Origin: Pedobacter frigiditerrae | GTDB taxonomy: Bacteria; Bacteroidota; Bacteroidia; Sphingobacteriales; Sphingobacteriaceae | DNA: 64,000 nucleotides | Direction: 5' to 3' | Assembly: GCF_004331645.1 (NCBI RefSeq) | Contig: NZ_SJSK01000001.1 | Span: 124,001 to 188,000, forward strand | Shown here: positions 51,911 to 61,143 of the stretch, in pieces | Position numbering within the stretch: the first letter of the stretch is position 1 | Layout: every line of letters begins with the position of its first letter | Translations under genes and position numbers: made by a program | Notes under the pieces: model-generated | What the model was told of the DNA's origin: nothing | Database searches by the model: none | The model's input: only the letters and a program-made list of their open reading frames with translations

Positions 51911-52441
51911 ATGAAATTAATACAAAAAATAGGAGTATTTGCTGTAAGTATGGTTGCTTTAAGCGCCAATGCACAAACTGACAAGGCTACTACCACTAGG
52001 ATTGTGGAAGAGAAAAATTATGTGTTTGTTGCTACAAATGCAATGCCCTTAAATAGTACTGAAATTAATAATATCATTAGTAAAATGCCGGGAGGAAATA
52101 ATGGAGGAAATATCTCACTTACAGGCAGCAATTACGATGTTGAGGTATCCTCGGATAGTTTAGTTGTTTATTTACCTTATTATGGAAGATCTTTTTCTGC
52201 ACCAATGAACAATGATGAAAGTGGATATAAATTCAAGGCGAAAAAATTCACTTACGAAATAAAAAAACGCAAAAAAGGTGGCTGGGATATACAAATAGCT
52301 ACAAAAGATGTAAAAGATAACGTAAGAATGAACCTAAGCATTAGCGAAAATGGTTACGGAACTCTCAGCGTAATGAGCAATAACAAACAATCTATTTCTT
52401 ACAATGGTTATTTAAGCGAGCCTAAGAAAGCAAAGATTTAA
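51911..52441 (+). CDS. DUF4251 family secreted protein
   Basis: A 176-residue protein with signal peptide (cleaved at ANAQ). It matches DUF4251 of Bacteroidota: NYVFVATNAMPLNSTEIN, YDVEVSSDSLVVYLPYYGRSFSAPMNNDESGYKF and a strand-rich C-terminus ending YNGYLSEPKK. The fold is likely an all-beta sandwich or barrel. The function is unknown. It is separated from the Rieske operon by a terminator and ends 3 bp before the convergent glutaminyl cyclase gene. Confidence 0.85.
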   Translation: MKLIQKIGVFAVSMVALSANAQTDKATTTRIVEEKNYVFVATNAMPLNSTEINNIISKMPGGNNGGNISLTGSNYDVEVSSDSLVVYLPYYGRSFSAPMNNDESGYKFKAKKFTYEIKKRKKGGWDIQIATKDVKDNVRMNLSISENGYGTLSVMSNNKQSISYNGYLSEPKKAKI

Positions 52442-52444
52442 AGA

Positions 52445-53545
52445 TTATTTGGCCGAAGTATTATTGAGTTTAATTTCATAAAGCTTTGGCCATTTTTTAC
52501 CCCCAACAAATAATCTTTTTCCCTTGGCATCCCAAGCTATCCCATTTAAAACGTTATTTTGCTTCTCATCATCTGTTTTAAAGAAATTTTGAGGTACTAA
52601 GGCTGATAAATCTAACTCCGCTTCTACCATACCTGTAATCGGCTCAATTCTTACAATCTTGCTAGTTAAATACACGTTTGCATAAATCTTTCCATCTATA
52701 TATTCTAACTCATTTAAACTTTCTACTGGGCCAATTTCATTATAAACCTCTAAATATCCTTCTTCCGTAAAAGTATTCGCATTCATTTTCCAGATACGGT
52801 TTGTTCCATCAGTTCTAAGAATTTGTTTACCATCAAACGTTAAACCCCATCCTTCTCTACTGCTTCCGTACGGAAATGTACCTATTTGTTTGAAGGTTTT
52901 CGCATGGAAAATAAACCCAATACTTTCTTGCCAGGTAAGCATGATAATTTTTTCGCCTATTTTTAGCGAACCTTCACCAAAATACTGAGGATCTAATTTT
53001 GTTTTCTGCAGCGTTTTACCAGATTTTAACTCAACCCATTTTAATTCAGATGCACCCTTTTCTCCTGTGCTTTCTAATAATTTACCATCTACATAACTTA
53101 AGCCTTCTGTGTAAGCAGTAGTATCATGAGGAAATGAGTTAACCACATTATAACTTAATTTAATTGGAGCTTTATTTGATTTTAAAACGATATTAGTTGA
53201 GATGGTATCTTTCTTTTCACCCTGTGTTACAATTGCACTTATCATTCTGTAACCTAAAGGCAATCCTTTTGTGGGTAATAAAATCGAATCTGCATTGCTT
53301 TTGGTAGAAATAACAGTACTATCTATTAAATAAACAACATTGCTAATTTTTGCATCTTTTGGTGCATCTAGCTTGATTTTAATTTCGTCGCCAGCGTTAA
53401 AATTCTGACCTTGGTCTGGTGCACTAAAGGTTAAGCTTATTTTCTCTTCATCTTTACACCCAAAGGTGATACAAGCTAAAATAATAAAGCTGACAAATAT
53501 TACCCATTGGGATAAAAATGATTTTTTAGGAAGGCCAGAATGCAT
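52445..53545 (-). CDS. Glutaminyl-peptide cyclotransferase, lipoprotein
   Basis: The ATG at 53545 is chosen over the TTG at 53605; it overlaps the YraN gene end by 20 bp. The 366-residue protein carries a lipoprotein signal (FGC), an Ig-like N-terminal region (about 35-120) and a five-bladed beta-propeller of the plant-type glutamine cyclotransferase family: YTEGLSYVDGKLLESTGEKG, EGWGLTFDGKQILRTDGTNRI, LNELEYIDGKIYANVYLTSKI and NVLNGIAWDAKGKRLFVGGKKWPKLYEI. It turns N-terminal Gln into pyroglutamate on exported peptides or proteins, which protects them. It would sit at a membrane surface. Confidence 0.92.
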   Translation of the reverse strand: MHSGLPKKSFLSQWVIFVSFIILACITFGCKDEEKISLTFSAPDQGQNFNAGDEIKIKLDAPKDAKISNVVYLIDSTVISTKSNADSILLPTKGLPLGYRMISAIVTQGEKKDTISTNIVLKSNKAPIKLSYNVVNSFPHDTTAYTEGLSYVDGKLLESTGEKGASELKWVELKSGKTLQKTKLDPQYFGEGSLKIGEKIIMLTWQESIGFIFHAKTFKQIGTFPYGSSREGWGLTFDGKQILRTDGTNRIWKMNANTFTEEGYLEVYNEIGPVESLNELEYIDGKIYANVYLTSKIVRIEPITGMVEAELDLSALVPQNFFKTDDEKQNNVLNGIAWDAKGKRLFVGGKKWPKLYEIKLNNTSAK

Positions 53546-53888
53546 CTTCAATATGTTTAATGGTATAATTATTTTGTTTATCAAAAAGAACTGATACGAT
53601 ATCAAATCGGATTTCTCCTTGATGGCTCATCAATTCTATATATTCATTTGCTGCTAAATCCATTTGTTTCTGTTTAGCCAGACTTACAAAATCTTCTGGT
53701 AAGCCAAATGAAACCGAACTTCTTGTTTTAACTTCTACAAAGATGATTTGTTTTTTAAAATATGCAATTAAATCAATCTCAGATTTTCCATGAACCCAAT
53801 TTTCATCTAATATTTCATAACCTAATTTCTCTAAGTATTGTTTTGCAATAGCTTCGCCTTTAAAACCTAATTCGTTGTGTTGAGCCAT
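53526..53888 (-). CDS. YraN/UPF0102 endonuclease-like protein
   Basis: A 120-residue protein with the restriction-endonuclease-like core of the UPF0102 family: GEAIAKQYLEKLGYEILDENWVHGKSEIDLIAYFKKQIIFVEVKTRSS. The GKSEIDL Asp and FVEVKTR motif correspond to the D...ExK catalytic residues of the PD-(D/E)xK fold. Biological substrate unknown; family members are linked to DNA repair or recombination of Holliday junctions by structure only. It lies 55 bp after dnaG on the same strand and overlaps the cyclase gene. Confidence 0.9.
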   Translation of the reverse strand: MAQHNELGFKGEAIAKQYLEKLGYEILDENWVHGKSEIDLIAYFKKQIIFVEVKTRSSVSFGLPEDFVSLAKQKQMDLAANEYIELMSHQGEIRFDIVSVLFDKQNNYTIKHIEDAFWPS

Positions 53889-53943
53889 TTCAAAGTATAT
53901 AGTAGTTAGTATTTAGTATAAAGACATCGTATCTACCCATAAC

Positions 53944-55899
53944 CTACTTCACTATTACCGAACCCAAAAATCTTGAGATTTCTTTTTCTACATTTTTAAT
54001 AAAGGCATATCGTTGCATCAAGATTTCTTGGTTTGTTGCATCGTTCTCGGCTTTTATTTCCTTTAATAAATCTAGTAGAATTCTATCAACTTTACGTTTT
54101 TTAAGGTGATACAATCCGCCTAAAATTGTTGCTTTTAGATTTACCGTTTCATCACGAACATAGATGTTGTGCTTGTTATACCAATTCTCACTTAATGTGT
54201 ATGGCGAACTAGAAAGCGTAATCGCTAAATCAGCTATTTCCCTATCATCGCTTTTTATAAACTGGTTAGCTGTTGGCAAATGTCCATCCTCAATTTCAGT
54301 TCTATAGTGGTCTATAATTCGTTTACAAAGTTTATTTTCAAAAGTAACGTCTGTTAAATTCTGCATGATAAAAGAACCGATGTACATGTTATCGATCTTA
54401 TCCCAACTTACCAATTCGTGCCCAAACGCTAAAAGCAAACGCACGATTTCCTGCTCTTGTAGTTCGTCATCTACTTCTACAGCAGTTGCCATTTGCTGTT
54501 CAGCTTGTCCAGGTTCATCCGACATCAAATCTGCCGGTGGCATATCTGGATGTTGTTGATATTGCCTACCCTGTGGAGCCGAAGCCTTCTTCAGCTTTGC
54601 TGCTCGCATGGTATTGAGCTCGCTTAGTAAAACCCTTTCTTCAATTTGGAGAAGGCTACTACATTCACGAATAAATACTGAAGCTTTAATGTTATCGGGA
54701 ATTTTAGCGATGCTCTCTACAATATCACGAATAATGCCCGCCCGTTTTATTGGGTCCGTTCCAGCCTCTGCTAGGAGGATATTGGCTTTGTATAAAATGA
54801 AATCTTTACGATTATCTTCTATATAAGTTTTGAAAGCGCCTGCACCAACTTTGTGCATGTAAGAATCAGGGTCATCCCCCGCTGGGAAAGAAACAACTTT
54901 AACGTTCAATCCCTCTTCCAAAATCATATCCAAGCCTCGTAAAGATGCTTTTATACCTGCCGCATCTCCATCATAAAGAATGGTAACATTTTGGGTAAAA
55001 CGACCTATTAACCTAATCTGCTCTATGGTTAAAGATGTTCCTGAAGAAGCGACAACGTTTTCAATATGCGCTTGATGTACAGAAAGTACATCGGCGTAAC
55101 CTTCAACCAAATAGCAGTTATCTTGGTCGCGAATGGCTTTTTTAGCATGGAACAAGCCATAAAGCACATTTGATTTATGGTAAATCTCACTTTCTGGTGA
55201 GTTTACATATTTCGGAACATTTTTATCTGTTTTTAAGGTTCTGCCTCCAAATCCAATTACTCTACCCGTAAAGTTATGAATGGGAAACATGACGCGGCCT
55301 CTAAACCTATCGTATAACTTGCCCTTATCATTTCTGATGGCTAAGCCTGTTTTTTCTAAATACTCTTCTGCGTGTTTATTTTTAACCGCGTCTAGCGTTA
55401 AGGCATCCCAAACATCGGGTGAATAACCTAGGTTAAATTTCTTAAGGATATCCTCTCTAAAACCACGTTCTTTAAAATAGCTCAACCCAATAGTTTTACC
55501 CTCTTGGCTATTCCACATTTGGTCTTCGAAATAGTTAGCAGCAAACTGAGAAACGATGTATAAACTCTCTCTTGCATTTTGAGCTTCAACATCTTGAACG
55601 GATTCTACCGTTTCTTCAACCTCTATATTATACTTATTGGCTAAAAATTTAAGTGCTTCTGGGTAAGAGTATTTCTCATGCTCCATGATAAAGCGAACAG
55701 AATCTCCGCCTTTACCGCAACCAAAACACTTATAAATTCCCTTAGTTACAGATACGTGAAATGATGGCGTTTTCTCTCCGTGAAATGGGCAGTTGCCGAT
55801 GAGGCTTGTACCGCGTTTTTTTAAATGCACAAAATCACCTACCACCTCTTCGATGCGGGCGGTATCCATTATTTTGTCTATCGTTTCACGGTTTATCAT
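53944..55899 (-). CDS. dnaG: DNA primase
   Basis: A full-length, 651-residue primase. The zinc-binding domain has CPFH and CFGC (C37, H40, C58, C61). The RNA-polymerase core includes GRVMFPIHNFTGRVIGFGGRTL and the Toprim block YLVEGYADVLSVHQ with the catalytic Glu and ILYDGDAAG with the metal-binding Asp. The C-terminal third (about 430-651) is the less conserved region that binds the replicative helicase DnaB. It makes RNA primers for replication. The linker before the helicase-binding part is rich in Gln, Pro and Ala. A pair of C4/G4 palindromes lies upstream. Confidence 0.96.
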   Translation of the reverse strand: MINRETIDKIMDTARIEEVVGDFVHLKKRGTSLIGNCPFHGEKTPSFHVSVTKGIYKCFGCGKGGDSVRFIMEHEKYSYPEALKFLANKYNIEVEETVESVQDVEAQNARESLYIVSQFAANYFEDQMWNSQEGKTIGLSYFKERGFREDILKKFNLGYSPDVWDALTLDAVKNKHAEEYLEKTGLAIRNDKGKLYDRFRGRVMFPIHNFTGRVIGFGGRTLKTDKNVPKYVNSPESEIYHKSNVLYGLFHAKKAIRDQDNCYLVEGYADVLSVHQAHIENVVASSGTSLTIEQIRLIGRFTQNVTILYDGDAAGIKASLRGLDMILEEGLNVKVVSFPAGDDPDSYMHKVGAGAFKTYIEDNRKDFILYKANILLAEAGTDPIKRAGIIRDIVESIAKIPDNIKASVFIRECSSLLQIEERVLLSELNTMRAAKLKKASAPQGRQYQQHPDMPPADLMSDEPGQAEQQMATAVEVDDELQEQEIVRLLLAFGHELVSWDKIDNMYIGSFIMQNLTDVTFENKLCKRIIDHYRTEIEDGHLPTANQFIKSDDREIADLAITLSSSPYTLSENWYNKHNIYVRDETVNLKATILGGLYHLKKRKVDRILLDLLKEIKAENDATNQEILMQRYAFIKNVEKEISRFLGSVIVK

Positions 55900-55900
55900 A

Positions 55901-55981
55901 CCCCTAATCCCCTAAAGGGGACTTTCCTTTCTATCGTTAATGTATATTGTAAATTTCATTCCCCCTTGAGGGGGTAAGGGG
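55901..55981. repeat. Two CCCCT/AGGGG palindromes
   Basis: CCCCT-AA-AGGGG at 55909-55920 within CCCCTAATCCCC, and CCCCCT-TG-AGGGGG at 55961-55974 followed by TAAGGGG, in inverted relative order. They fill the gap between the SGNH hydrolase stop and the dnaG start and look like two ends or halves of a dispersed element. The region is G/C-rich compared with its surroundings. Confidence 0.6.
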
Positions 55982-56647
55982 TTATTTAATAAAAGGCAAC
56001 ATTTGTTCTGATACAAATCTATTTCCAGTGTCGTTTAAGTGTACCTTATCGCTTGTTAAAATACCTCTATCTTTATCTTCAGTATTATTTGCAACTTCAT
56101 AATCTAGAAATGCTTTTCTTAAATCGCATAGCGGAAGATTATTTTTCGCAGCCAAATCTCTAATGCCTGCTGCATATTTATCTAAATCGCCATCAATTTC
56201 GTTAGTACCATTTTTCCTTTCTCCAATTACTGAAGGGGTACAAAGCACAACTTTACTTCCGGTAGCTTGAATTTTATTAATTAGTGCCTGATAAAACTTT
56301 AAATATTTATCGTAATCGGTTCCTGTTTTCGCACCCAATTTATGCCAAACATCGTTTATACCCACATAAATGAAAACTAAATCTGGCTTTTTGTTTAGCA
56401 CATCATCTTCCATCCTTAAATAAAGGTCGTACACTTTATTACCGCCAATACCTGCGCCAATTAATTCGAATTTTGTAGTATCTAAAGACTTTTTAAGTAA
56501 GCTAATGTAACCATTTTTCCAAACGCCCATTTGAGTAATGGAATCACCAAAGAAGATTACTTTTTTAGGTTTAGGTTTCATCGCTGTAGTTAAAAATAAA
56601 ATAGCAATTACAGCTATTAAACTTCCTGATTTTAAATATTTGTTCAT
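55982..56647 (-). CDS. Secreted SGNH/GDSL hydrolase
   Basis: A 221-residue protein with an N-terminal signal or anchor (about 5-24). All SGNH blocks are present: FFGDSITQMG (Ser), GIGGNKV (Gly), YVGINDVW (Asn) and SDKVHLNDTGN (Asp and His). Such enzymes are periplasmic esterases or acetylhydrolases acting on acylated sugars or lipids. It starts 6 bp past the stop of the beta-lactamase-like gene, so both are co-transcribed. Confidence 0.93.
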   Translation of the reverse strand: MNKYLKSGSLIAVIAILFLTTAMKPKPKKVIFFGDSITQMGVWKNGYISLLKKSLDTTKFELIGAGIGGNKVYDLYLRMEDDVLNKKPDLVFIYVGINDVWHKLGAKTGTDYDKYLKFYQALINKIQATGSKVVLCTPSVIGERKNGTNEIDGDLDKYAAGIRDLAAKNNLPLCDLRKAFLDYEVANNTEDKDRGILTSDKVHLNDTGNRFVSEQMLPFIK

Positions 56648-56653
56648 CGTTTT

Positions 56654-58219
56654 CTATTTGGTTATTTTAAAATCTAAATCTTGAAAATCGAAGCTAAAGT
56701 CTGTTAAAGGAGATATGGCTGTCATTTTAAACCCATCTGGCTTTGCGGCATTATCTAAACTAAAACTAACAAATGCATCTGCATCTAAGCTTCTATCGTA
56801 CCATTTAACAATAAAAGTATTGCCTTTGTAATAGGTCATATCACCTTTTAGTTTTGGTGCATTTTTCGCTTGAAAATGCATTTTCCCATTTACTTCACTG
56901 ATGGTAACTTCTCCAAACCAAGCATCTTTAAAAGTGCCGAAATAATTTTTTACATCAGGTTTTGCTGTGTTTATTTTTTGAATAGCGGCAATATCTGCCC
57001 AAGTTTTATCTACAATTTGTTTGGCTTGTTTCTCGTTTGCCAATCTGTTATCGTTGTACAATTTAATTCTATCAGTCATTTTTGTATCTAAATAACCATC
57101 TTTAATAGAACTGGTAATTGAATTAAATGCGGCACCAGATTGCTGATTAGTCAATACTATAATTCCCAATTTTAATTCCGGAATAATAGTTACTTGAGTT
57201 ACAATTCCCGATAACCCACCTGTATGTGTTGCTTGGAATTTCCCTTTTACATTACTTAAAAACCAACCCAAGCCATAACTATTGAAAGCACCTTGAGCGC
57301 CACCACCATTAATAATTGTTTGTGGGGTCCAAAGTTCTTTTGCAACAGCAGGACTGAATAATTTTTTGTCTAACGCTTCGCCATATTTACCGCCATTAAT
57401 CATAGCAGTTACCCATTTGCTCATGTCAGTTACGCTAGCGTAAATTCCTCCTGCAGCGTTTGCCACTTCTCCAAAACTTAAGCCAACTGGCAATAATTTA
57501 TCTTCATAAGGAGCGTGACCATCAATTACATTAGATTTATCCTTTAAACGATACCAACTTGCAGCGGTTTTATTCATCCCCAAAGGTTTAATGATTTTGG
57601 TTTCGATAAAATCTTCATAAGTGATGCCAGAAACTCTTGCCACCACATCACCTGCTACGATATACAATAAATTATCATAATCGTATTTGGTACGGAAAGA
57701 AGAAACAGGTTTTAAATAACGTAGATTATGTATCAATTGCCTCTTATCAACGGTAGATGAATCTGGCCAAATCATTAAATCGCCCGCACCTAAACCCAAT
57801 CCACTTCTATGCGTTAACAAATCTCTTATGGTAAACTCATTGGTTACATAAGGATCGTACATTTTAAATTCTGGAATTATATCGGTTACTCTTGTATCCC
57901 AAGATATCTTTTTCTCATCTACCAGCATTCCTAAAGCCGCAGCCGTAAATGCTTTGGTATTTGATGCTACACCAAAAAGCGTATTTTCATCAACTTTTAA
58001 ATTGGATTTAATTGAACGAACACCATAACCTTTAGCGTGAATTACTTTGCCATCTTTAATAACTGCAACAGCAATACCTGGCACATTAAAAGTAGTTAAG
58101 GTTTTTTCGGCTATACTATCTATTTGTTTTGATGTTAAGACTTGAGCCTTTAAACCAACTGTAGACAGCAATGCAATAACCAAAAACCATTTGGCTTTAA
58201 TGCGATAAAATGAATGCAT
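56654..58219 (-). CDS. Beta-lactamase-family serine hydrolase
   Basis: A 521-residue exported protein (signal ends GLKAQ). It belongs to the class C beta-lactamase/DD-peptidase-like family (beta-lactamase-related, PF00144): nucleophile SNTK in GVASNTKAFTA, the second motif YDYDN (Tyr-x-Asn type) and the third HTGG in THTGGLSGI. A C-terminal DUF3471-like region (about 415-521) follows. Members include esterases, D-aminopeptidases and peptidoglycan enzymes; penicillin hydrolysis is not implied. The SGNH gene follows 6 bp later. Confidence 0.92.
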   Translation of the reverse strand: MHSFYRIKAKWFLVIALLSTVGLKAQVLTSKQIDSIAEKTLTTFNVPGIAVAVIKDGKVIHAKGYGVRSIKSNLKVDENTLFGVASNTKAFTAAALGMLVDEKKISWDTRVTDIIPEFKMYDPYVTNEFTIRDLLTHRSGLGLGAGDLMIWPDSSTVDKRQLIHNLRYLKPVSSFRTKYDYDNLLYIVAGDVVARVSGITYEDFIETKIIKPLGMNKTAASWYRLKDKSNVIDGHAPYEDKLLPVGLSFGEVANAAGGIYASVTDMSKWVTAMINGGKYGEALDKKLFSPAVAKELWTPQTIINGGGAQGAFNSYGLGWFLSNVKGKFQATHTGGLSGIVTQVTIIPELKLGIIVLTNQQSGAAFNSITSSIKDGYLDTKMTDRIKLYNDNRLANEKQAKQIVDKTWADIAAIQKINTAKPDVKNYFGTFKDAWFGEVTISEVNGKMHFQAKNAPKLKGDMTYYKGNTFIVKWYDRSLDADAFVSFSLDNAAKPDGFKMTAISPLTDFSFDFQDLDFKITK

Positions 58220-58288
58220 AATTTGGATTTGTTTAAACGTTTAAAGATAATAATCTTTTAGGTTTTTGCTAGTCATGAAACAATGCTA

Positions 58289-59233
58289 TTACTTGCTTTT
58301 ACCTAACTTATAATCTTTGTGCACGATTAAAAAACTAGCTCGTTCTTTCTTTTTAAATGGATAGTCCCAATTACCCTGGTAAGTGATTTTTGTTGGCAGC
58401 TTAACTTCATCGAAATAACTCATTTCAATATTCATTTGCACATCAAAATCAAATAACATGTTGCTGTATTTCATATCTACGTAACGACCTAAAATTTGAA
58501 AATTTCTTTTATCAAAAATGGTTACCAATTCTTTAATCATTAACCCATCTTTTGTCCAACTGCTTATATCTGGCTTTACCGAGACTTTAAAACGATACAC
58601 AGGAATTGAATCTAAATAAGTTCCGCTATAAAAAGTATAATCATAGTACTGGCGCATATTTGCCGTAAATATTTCTGTTTTACTTCCTATAAAAGGAAGG
58701 TTTTTAATTGGCCTGCCAGGATTAAATATTAAAGTTTTAAGCTTGTTTTTATAACTTTCATTTGTTCCTCCTTTTCCATCACCTGATGGTGCATTCGGAA
58801 CAAAATCTGAATTATAAGCATTCATGAAAATGTAATCGAACATTTCTACGGTATACAACTGGTATTTACCATTCTTTTTAAACACATTCCCACTACTCTC
58901 CTTTACCAAATATTCCATTTTGTAAGGTCCATCGTTATTATGTTTTATTTTACGGTAAACTTTTCCATCAACCTTGTTCTTTTTATCATAAGAAAAGATG
59001 CGATTTTCTGCAATGAAAGAATACTTTTTCATATCACGAAATGCTTTGTAAAAACTGGTATCGTTAATTACAGCATTAATGAAAGTTTCAATATTTAACC
59101 GTTGGCCTTTAATTACAACTACAGAATCTAATTGAATGGTTTTAATGGTATCGGGATTAAATCGCTCTATTTGCTGACTTTTAGCATTTAGCAGGAGAGA
59201 CGTTAAAGCTATCAGTAGAATTAGTTTTTTCAT
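58289..59233 (-). CDS. Uncharacterised exported protein
   Basis: The ATG at 59233 begins a signal peptide (MKKLILLIALTSLLLNAKSQ); the longer frame from a TTG at 59305 is rejected. The 314-residue protein has no motif I can name. It is rich in Lys, Tyr and Asp, predicted beta-rich in the C-terminal half (YYDYTFYSGTYLDSIPVYRFKVSVKP, DVQMNIEMSYFDEVKLPTKITYQGNWDYPF), which resembles outer-membrane lipoprotein-sorting or carboxypeptidase-regulatory-like folds of Bacteroidota. It lies 69 bp before the beta-lactamase-like gene and 90 bp after the M20 gene, all on the same strand. Confidence 0.6.
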   Translation of the reverse strand: MKKLILLIALTSLLLNAKSQQIERFNPDTIKTIQLDSVVVIKGQRLNIETFINAVINDTSFYKAFRDMKKYSFIAENRIFSYDKKNKVDGKVYRKIKHNNDGPYKMEYLVKESSGNVFKKNGKYQLYTVEMFDYIFMNAYNSDFVPNAPSGDGKGGTNESYKNKLKTLIFNPGRPIKNLPFIGSKTEIFTANMRQYYDYTFYSGTYLDSIPVYRFKVSVKPDISSWTKDGLMIKELVTIFDKRNFQILGRYVDMKYSNMLFDFDVQMNIEMSYFDEVKLPTKITYQGNWDYPFKKKERASFLIVHKDYKLGKSK

Positions 59234-59323
59234 TTGCTTAGAAAAAATTGTTGAATAGTTAGAAAGTTGAAATATTAGAATGTTTTTGGGTCCATTATCT
59301 TGCAAATCCCATAATCCTTAAAT

Positions 59324-60505
59324 CTAGTTCCCTAGTTGTTTTAAAGCAATATATGCCATTAACCCAGTAGAGGTTTTAAGTGCATCTTCATCAATATCAA
59401 AGTTTGGTGTATGTACAGAATAAGTAGTCCCCTTTTCTACATTTCCAGTCCCTAGACGATAAAAACACGCATCCGTTACCTGAGAATAATAAGCAAAGTC
59501 TTCGGCTGCCATCCAAATATCTAAGTCTATAACGTTTTCTACACCTAAATATTCCTCTGCACAAGCACGAGCATTTGCAGTTACCTTTTCTTCGTTAATT
59601 AAAAATGGATAACCTCTATGAATATCGAAAGTGCAACTACCACCCATACTTTCGGCAATACCTTCAGCCATTTTTTTCATTAATCTATGCGCCTCATTTC
59701 TCCATTCTTCGTTTAAGGTTCTAAAGGTTCCTTCTAATTTAACCTCATTCGGAATGATGTTGGTTGCACCATTTGCATTTACTTTTCCAAAAGAAAGTAC
59801 AGATGGTAAACGTGGATCGGCATTGCGGCTAACAATTTGTTGCAAGGCGACGATAATATGTGCTGTAATTAAAACAGGGTCGATGTTTTGATGAGGTTGT
59901 GCGCCGTGACCACCTTTTCCATGAACAGTTACGTATAGTTCATCGGTTGATGCCATGTAAATACCCGAGCGAAAGCCAACTTTTCCAGAATCGATTAAAG
60001 GCATTACATGTTGACCAACGATAGATTGAGGTTTAGGATTTTCTAAAACACCTTCTTTAATCATGATACTTGCCCCACCAGGCAGCAATTCTTCAGCAGG
60101 TTGAAAAATCAATTTTATTGTACCTGCAAATTCATCTTTTAATTGGTTTAAAATATAAGCCGTCCCTAAAAGGGATGAAGTGTGCACATCGTGGCCACAG
60201 GCATGCATTACACCTTGATTTTTGGAGCGATAAGGTTTATCGTTTGCTTCATGAATTGGTAAGGCATCCATATCAGCACGCAGGGCGATGATATTATCTG
60301 ATGGAATATTTCCCTTAATTAAGCCAACAACTCCTGTATTCGCCATATCCGAATATTCAATTCCCCATTTGTTTAACTTTTCTTTGATAAACATTGAAGT
60401 TTGAAATTCTTTAAAAGAAAGTTCTGGGTTAGCGTGAATGTGTTGACGGTAACCAACAACATCATTATATATTTTAGCAGCTAATTCTTGTATTTTTTGT
60501 TTCAT
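59324..60505 (-). CDS. M20 family amidohydrolase, cytoplasmic
   Basis: A 393-residue M20D peptidase/amidohydrolase without signal peptide. The metal and catalytic blocks are ALRADMDALPIHEANDKPYRS, GVMHACGHDVHTS, QPAEELLPGGASIMI with the catalytic Glu, IVGQHVMPLIDSG and AAEDFAYYSQV. It hydrolyses N-acyl amino acids or related amides with two metal ions. It is a paralogue of the exported enzyme at 44180-45484, suggesting uptake and use of acylated amino acids. The spacer upstream (60506-60595) is made of TTAACC/TTTAAAC-type low-complexity repeats. Confidence 0.94.
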   Translation of the reverse strand: MKQKIQELAAKIYNDVVGYRQHIHANPELSFKEFQTSMFIKEKLNKWGIEYSDMANTGVVGLIKGNIPSDNIIALRADMDALPIHEANDKPYRSKNQGVMHACGHDVHTSSLLGTAYILNQLKDEFAGTIKLIFQPAEELLPGGASIMIKEGVLENPKPQSIVGQHVMPLIDSGKVGFRSGIYMASTDELYVTVHGKGGHGAQPHQNIDPVLITAHIIVALQQIVSRNADPRLPSVLSFGKVNANGATNIIPNEVKLEGTFRTLNEEWRNEAHRLMKKMAEGIAESMGGSCTFDIHRGYPFLINEEKVTANARACAEEYLGVENVIDLDIWMAAEDFAYYSQVTDACFYRLGTGNVEKGTTYSVHTPNFDIDEDALKTSTGLMAYIALKQLGN

Positions 60506-60595
60506 TATGTGCTTGGGTTAATTGGGTAATTGTTTAAATCGGTTAACTGAGCTTAAAAATCAATTAACCAGTTTTACAGTTTAAACAATTAACCT

Positions 60596-61036
60596 TCATT
60601 TATTCGTTTCTTCCAAATCTGGAGCATTAATTTTTTCTCTAAAAATGAACAGTGTTGGAAAATTTGCTCTTAACTCTGTTAATAGTTTTTGGGCTTCCAT
60701 TCTTGTTCTAAAGTCGCCTACTCGTAAATAATAATTAGGTTCCTTGTAGCTAATGTAGGTCATTATTTTAGGGTAGAGGGCTCTAAATTTGCTTTGTTCG
60801 TTAAAAGCTTCTCTCCTATCTGACCCATAAAAAACCTGTACCCTATAGCCCATTCCATTGAATATTACAGGAGTAGTAGGATTGGTTGCGGAAGGTCTTT
60901 TTATATTTAATTCAATCCTCTTTGCTATTAAACTATCAATTAATGGGTCTTTAATGACTGTAACTTCTCCTTTTGTTTGAGCAAAGGATTGCTGAAAGCA
61001 GAATAAAAAAAGTATAGATAGAAAAATTCTCATCAT
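60596..61036 (-). CDS. SPOR domain protein
   Basis: The ATG at 61036 (or the next, 61033) starts a signal peptide (MRIFLSILFLFCFQQSFAQ); the GTG at 61042 is less likely. The 146-residue protein ends with a SPOR domain (about 68-140): YRVQVFYGSDRREAFNEQSKF and YYLRVGDFRTRMEAQKLLTEL, the RNP-like fold that binds denuded glycan strands of peptidoglycan at division sites. It has no other domain. It probably sits in the periplasm at the septum. It follows the secA terminator. Confidence 0.9.
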   Translation of the reverse strand: MMRIFLSILFLFCFQQSFAQTKGEVTVIKDPLIDSLIAKRIELNIKRPSATNPTTPVIFNGMGYRVQVFYGSDRREAFNEQSKFRALYPKIMTYISYKEPNYYLRVGDFRTRMEAQKLLTELRANFPTLFIFREKINAPDLEETNK

Positions 61037-61088
61037 GATCACTTACTGGATTGTCAATTGTTCTCTTTTTAATGACGGGATAGTACTA

Positions 61089-61128
61089 TAAAAAGAATGC
61101 CGAACTTTTTGCAAAATTCGGCATTCTT
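61089..61128 (-). terminator. Rho-independent terminator of secA
   Basis: Perfect 12 bp stem AAGAATGCCGAA / TTCGGCATTCTT with a 12-base loop. On the minus strand TTTATAG follows. It lies 16 bp past the secA stop. Confidence 0.88.
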
Positions 61129-61143
61129 AACTTGTATTACAAA

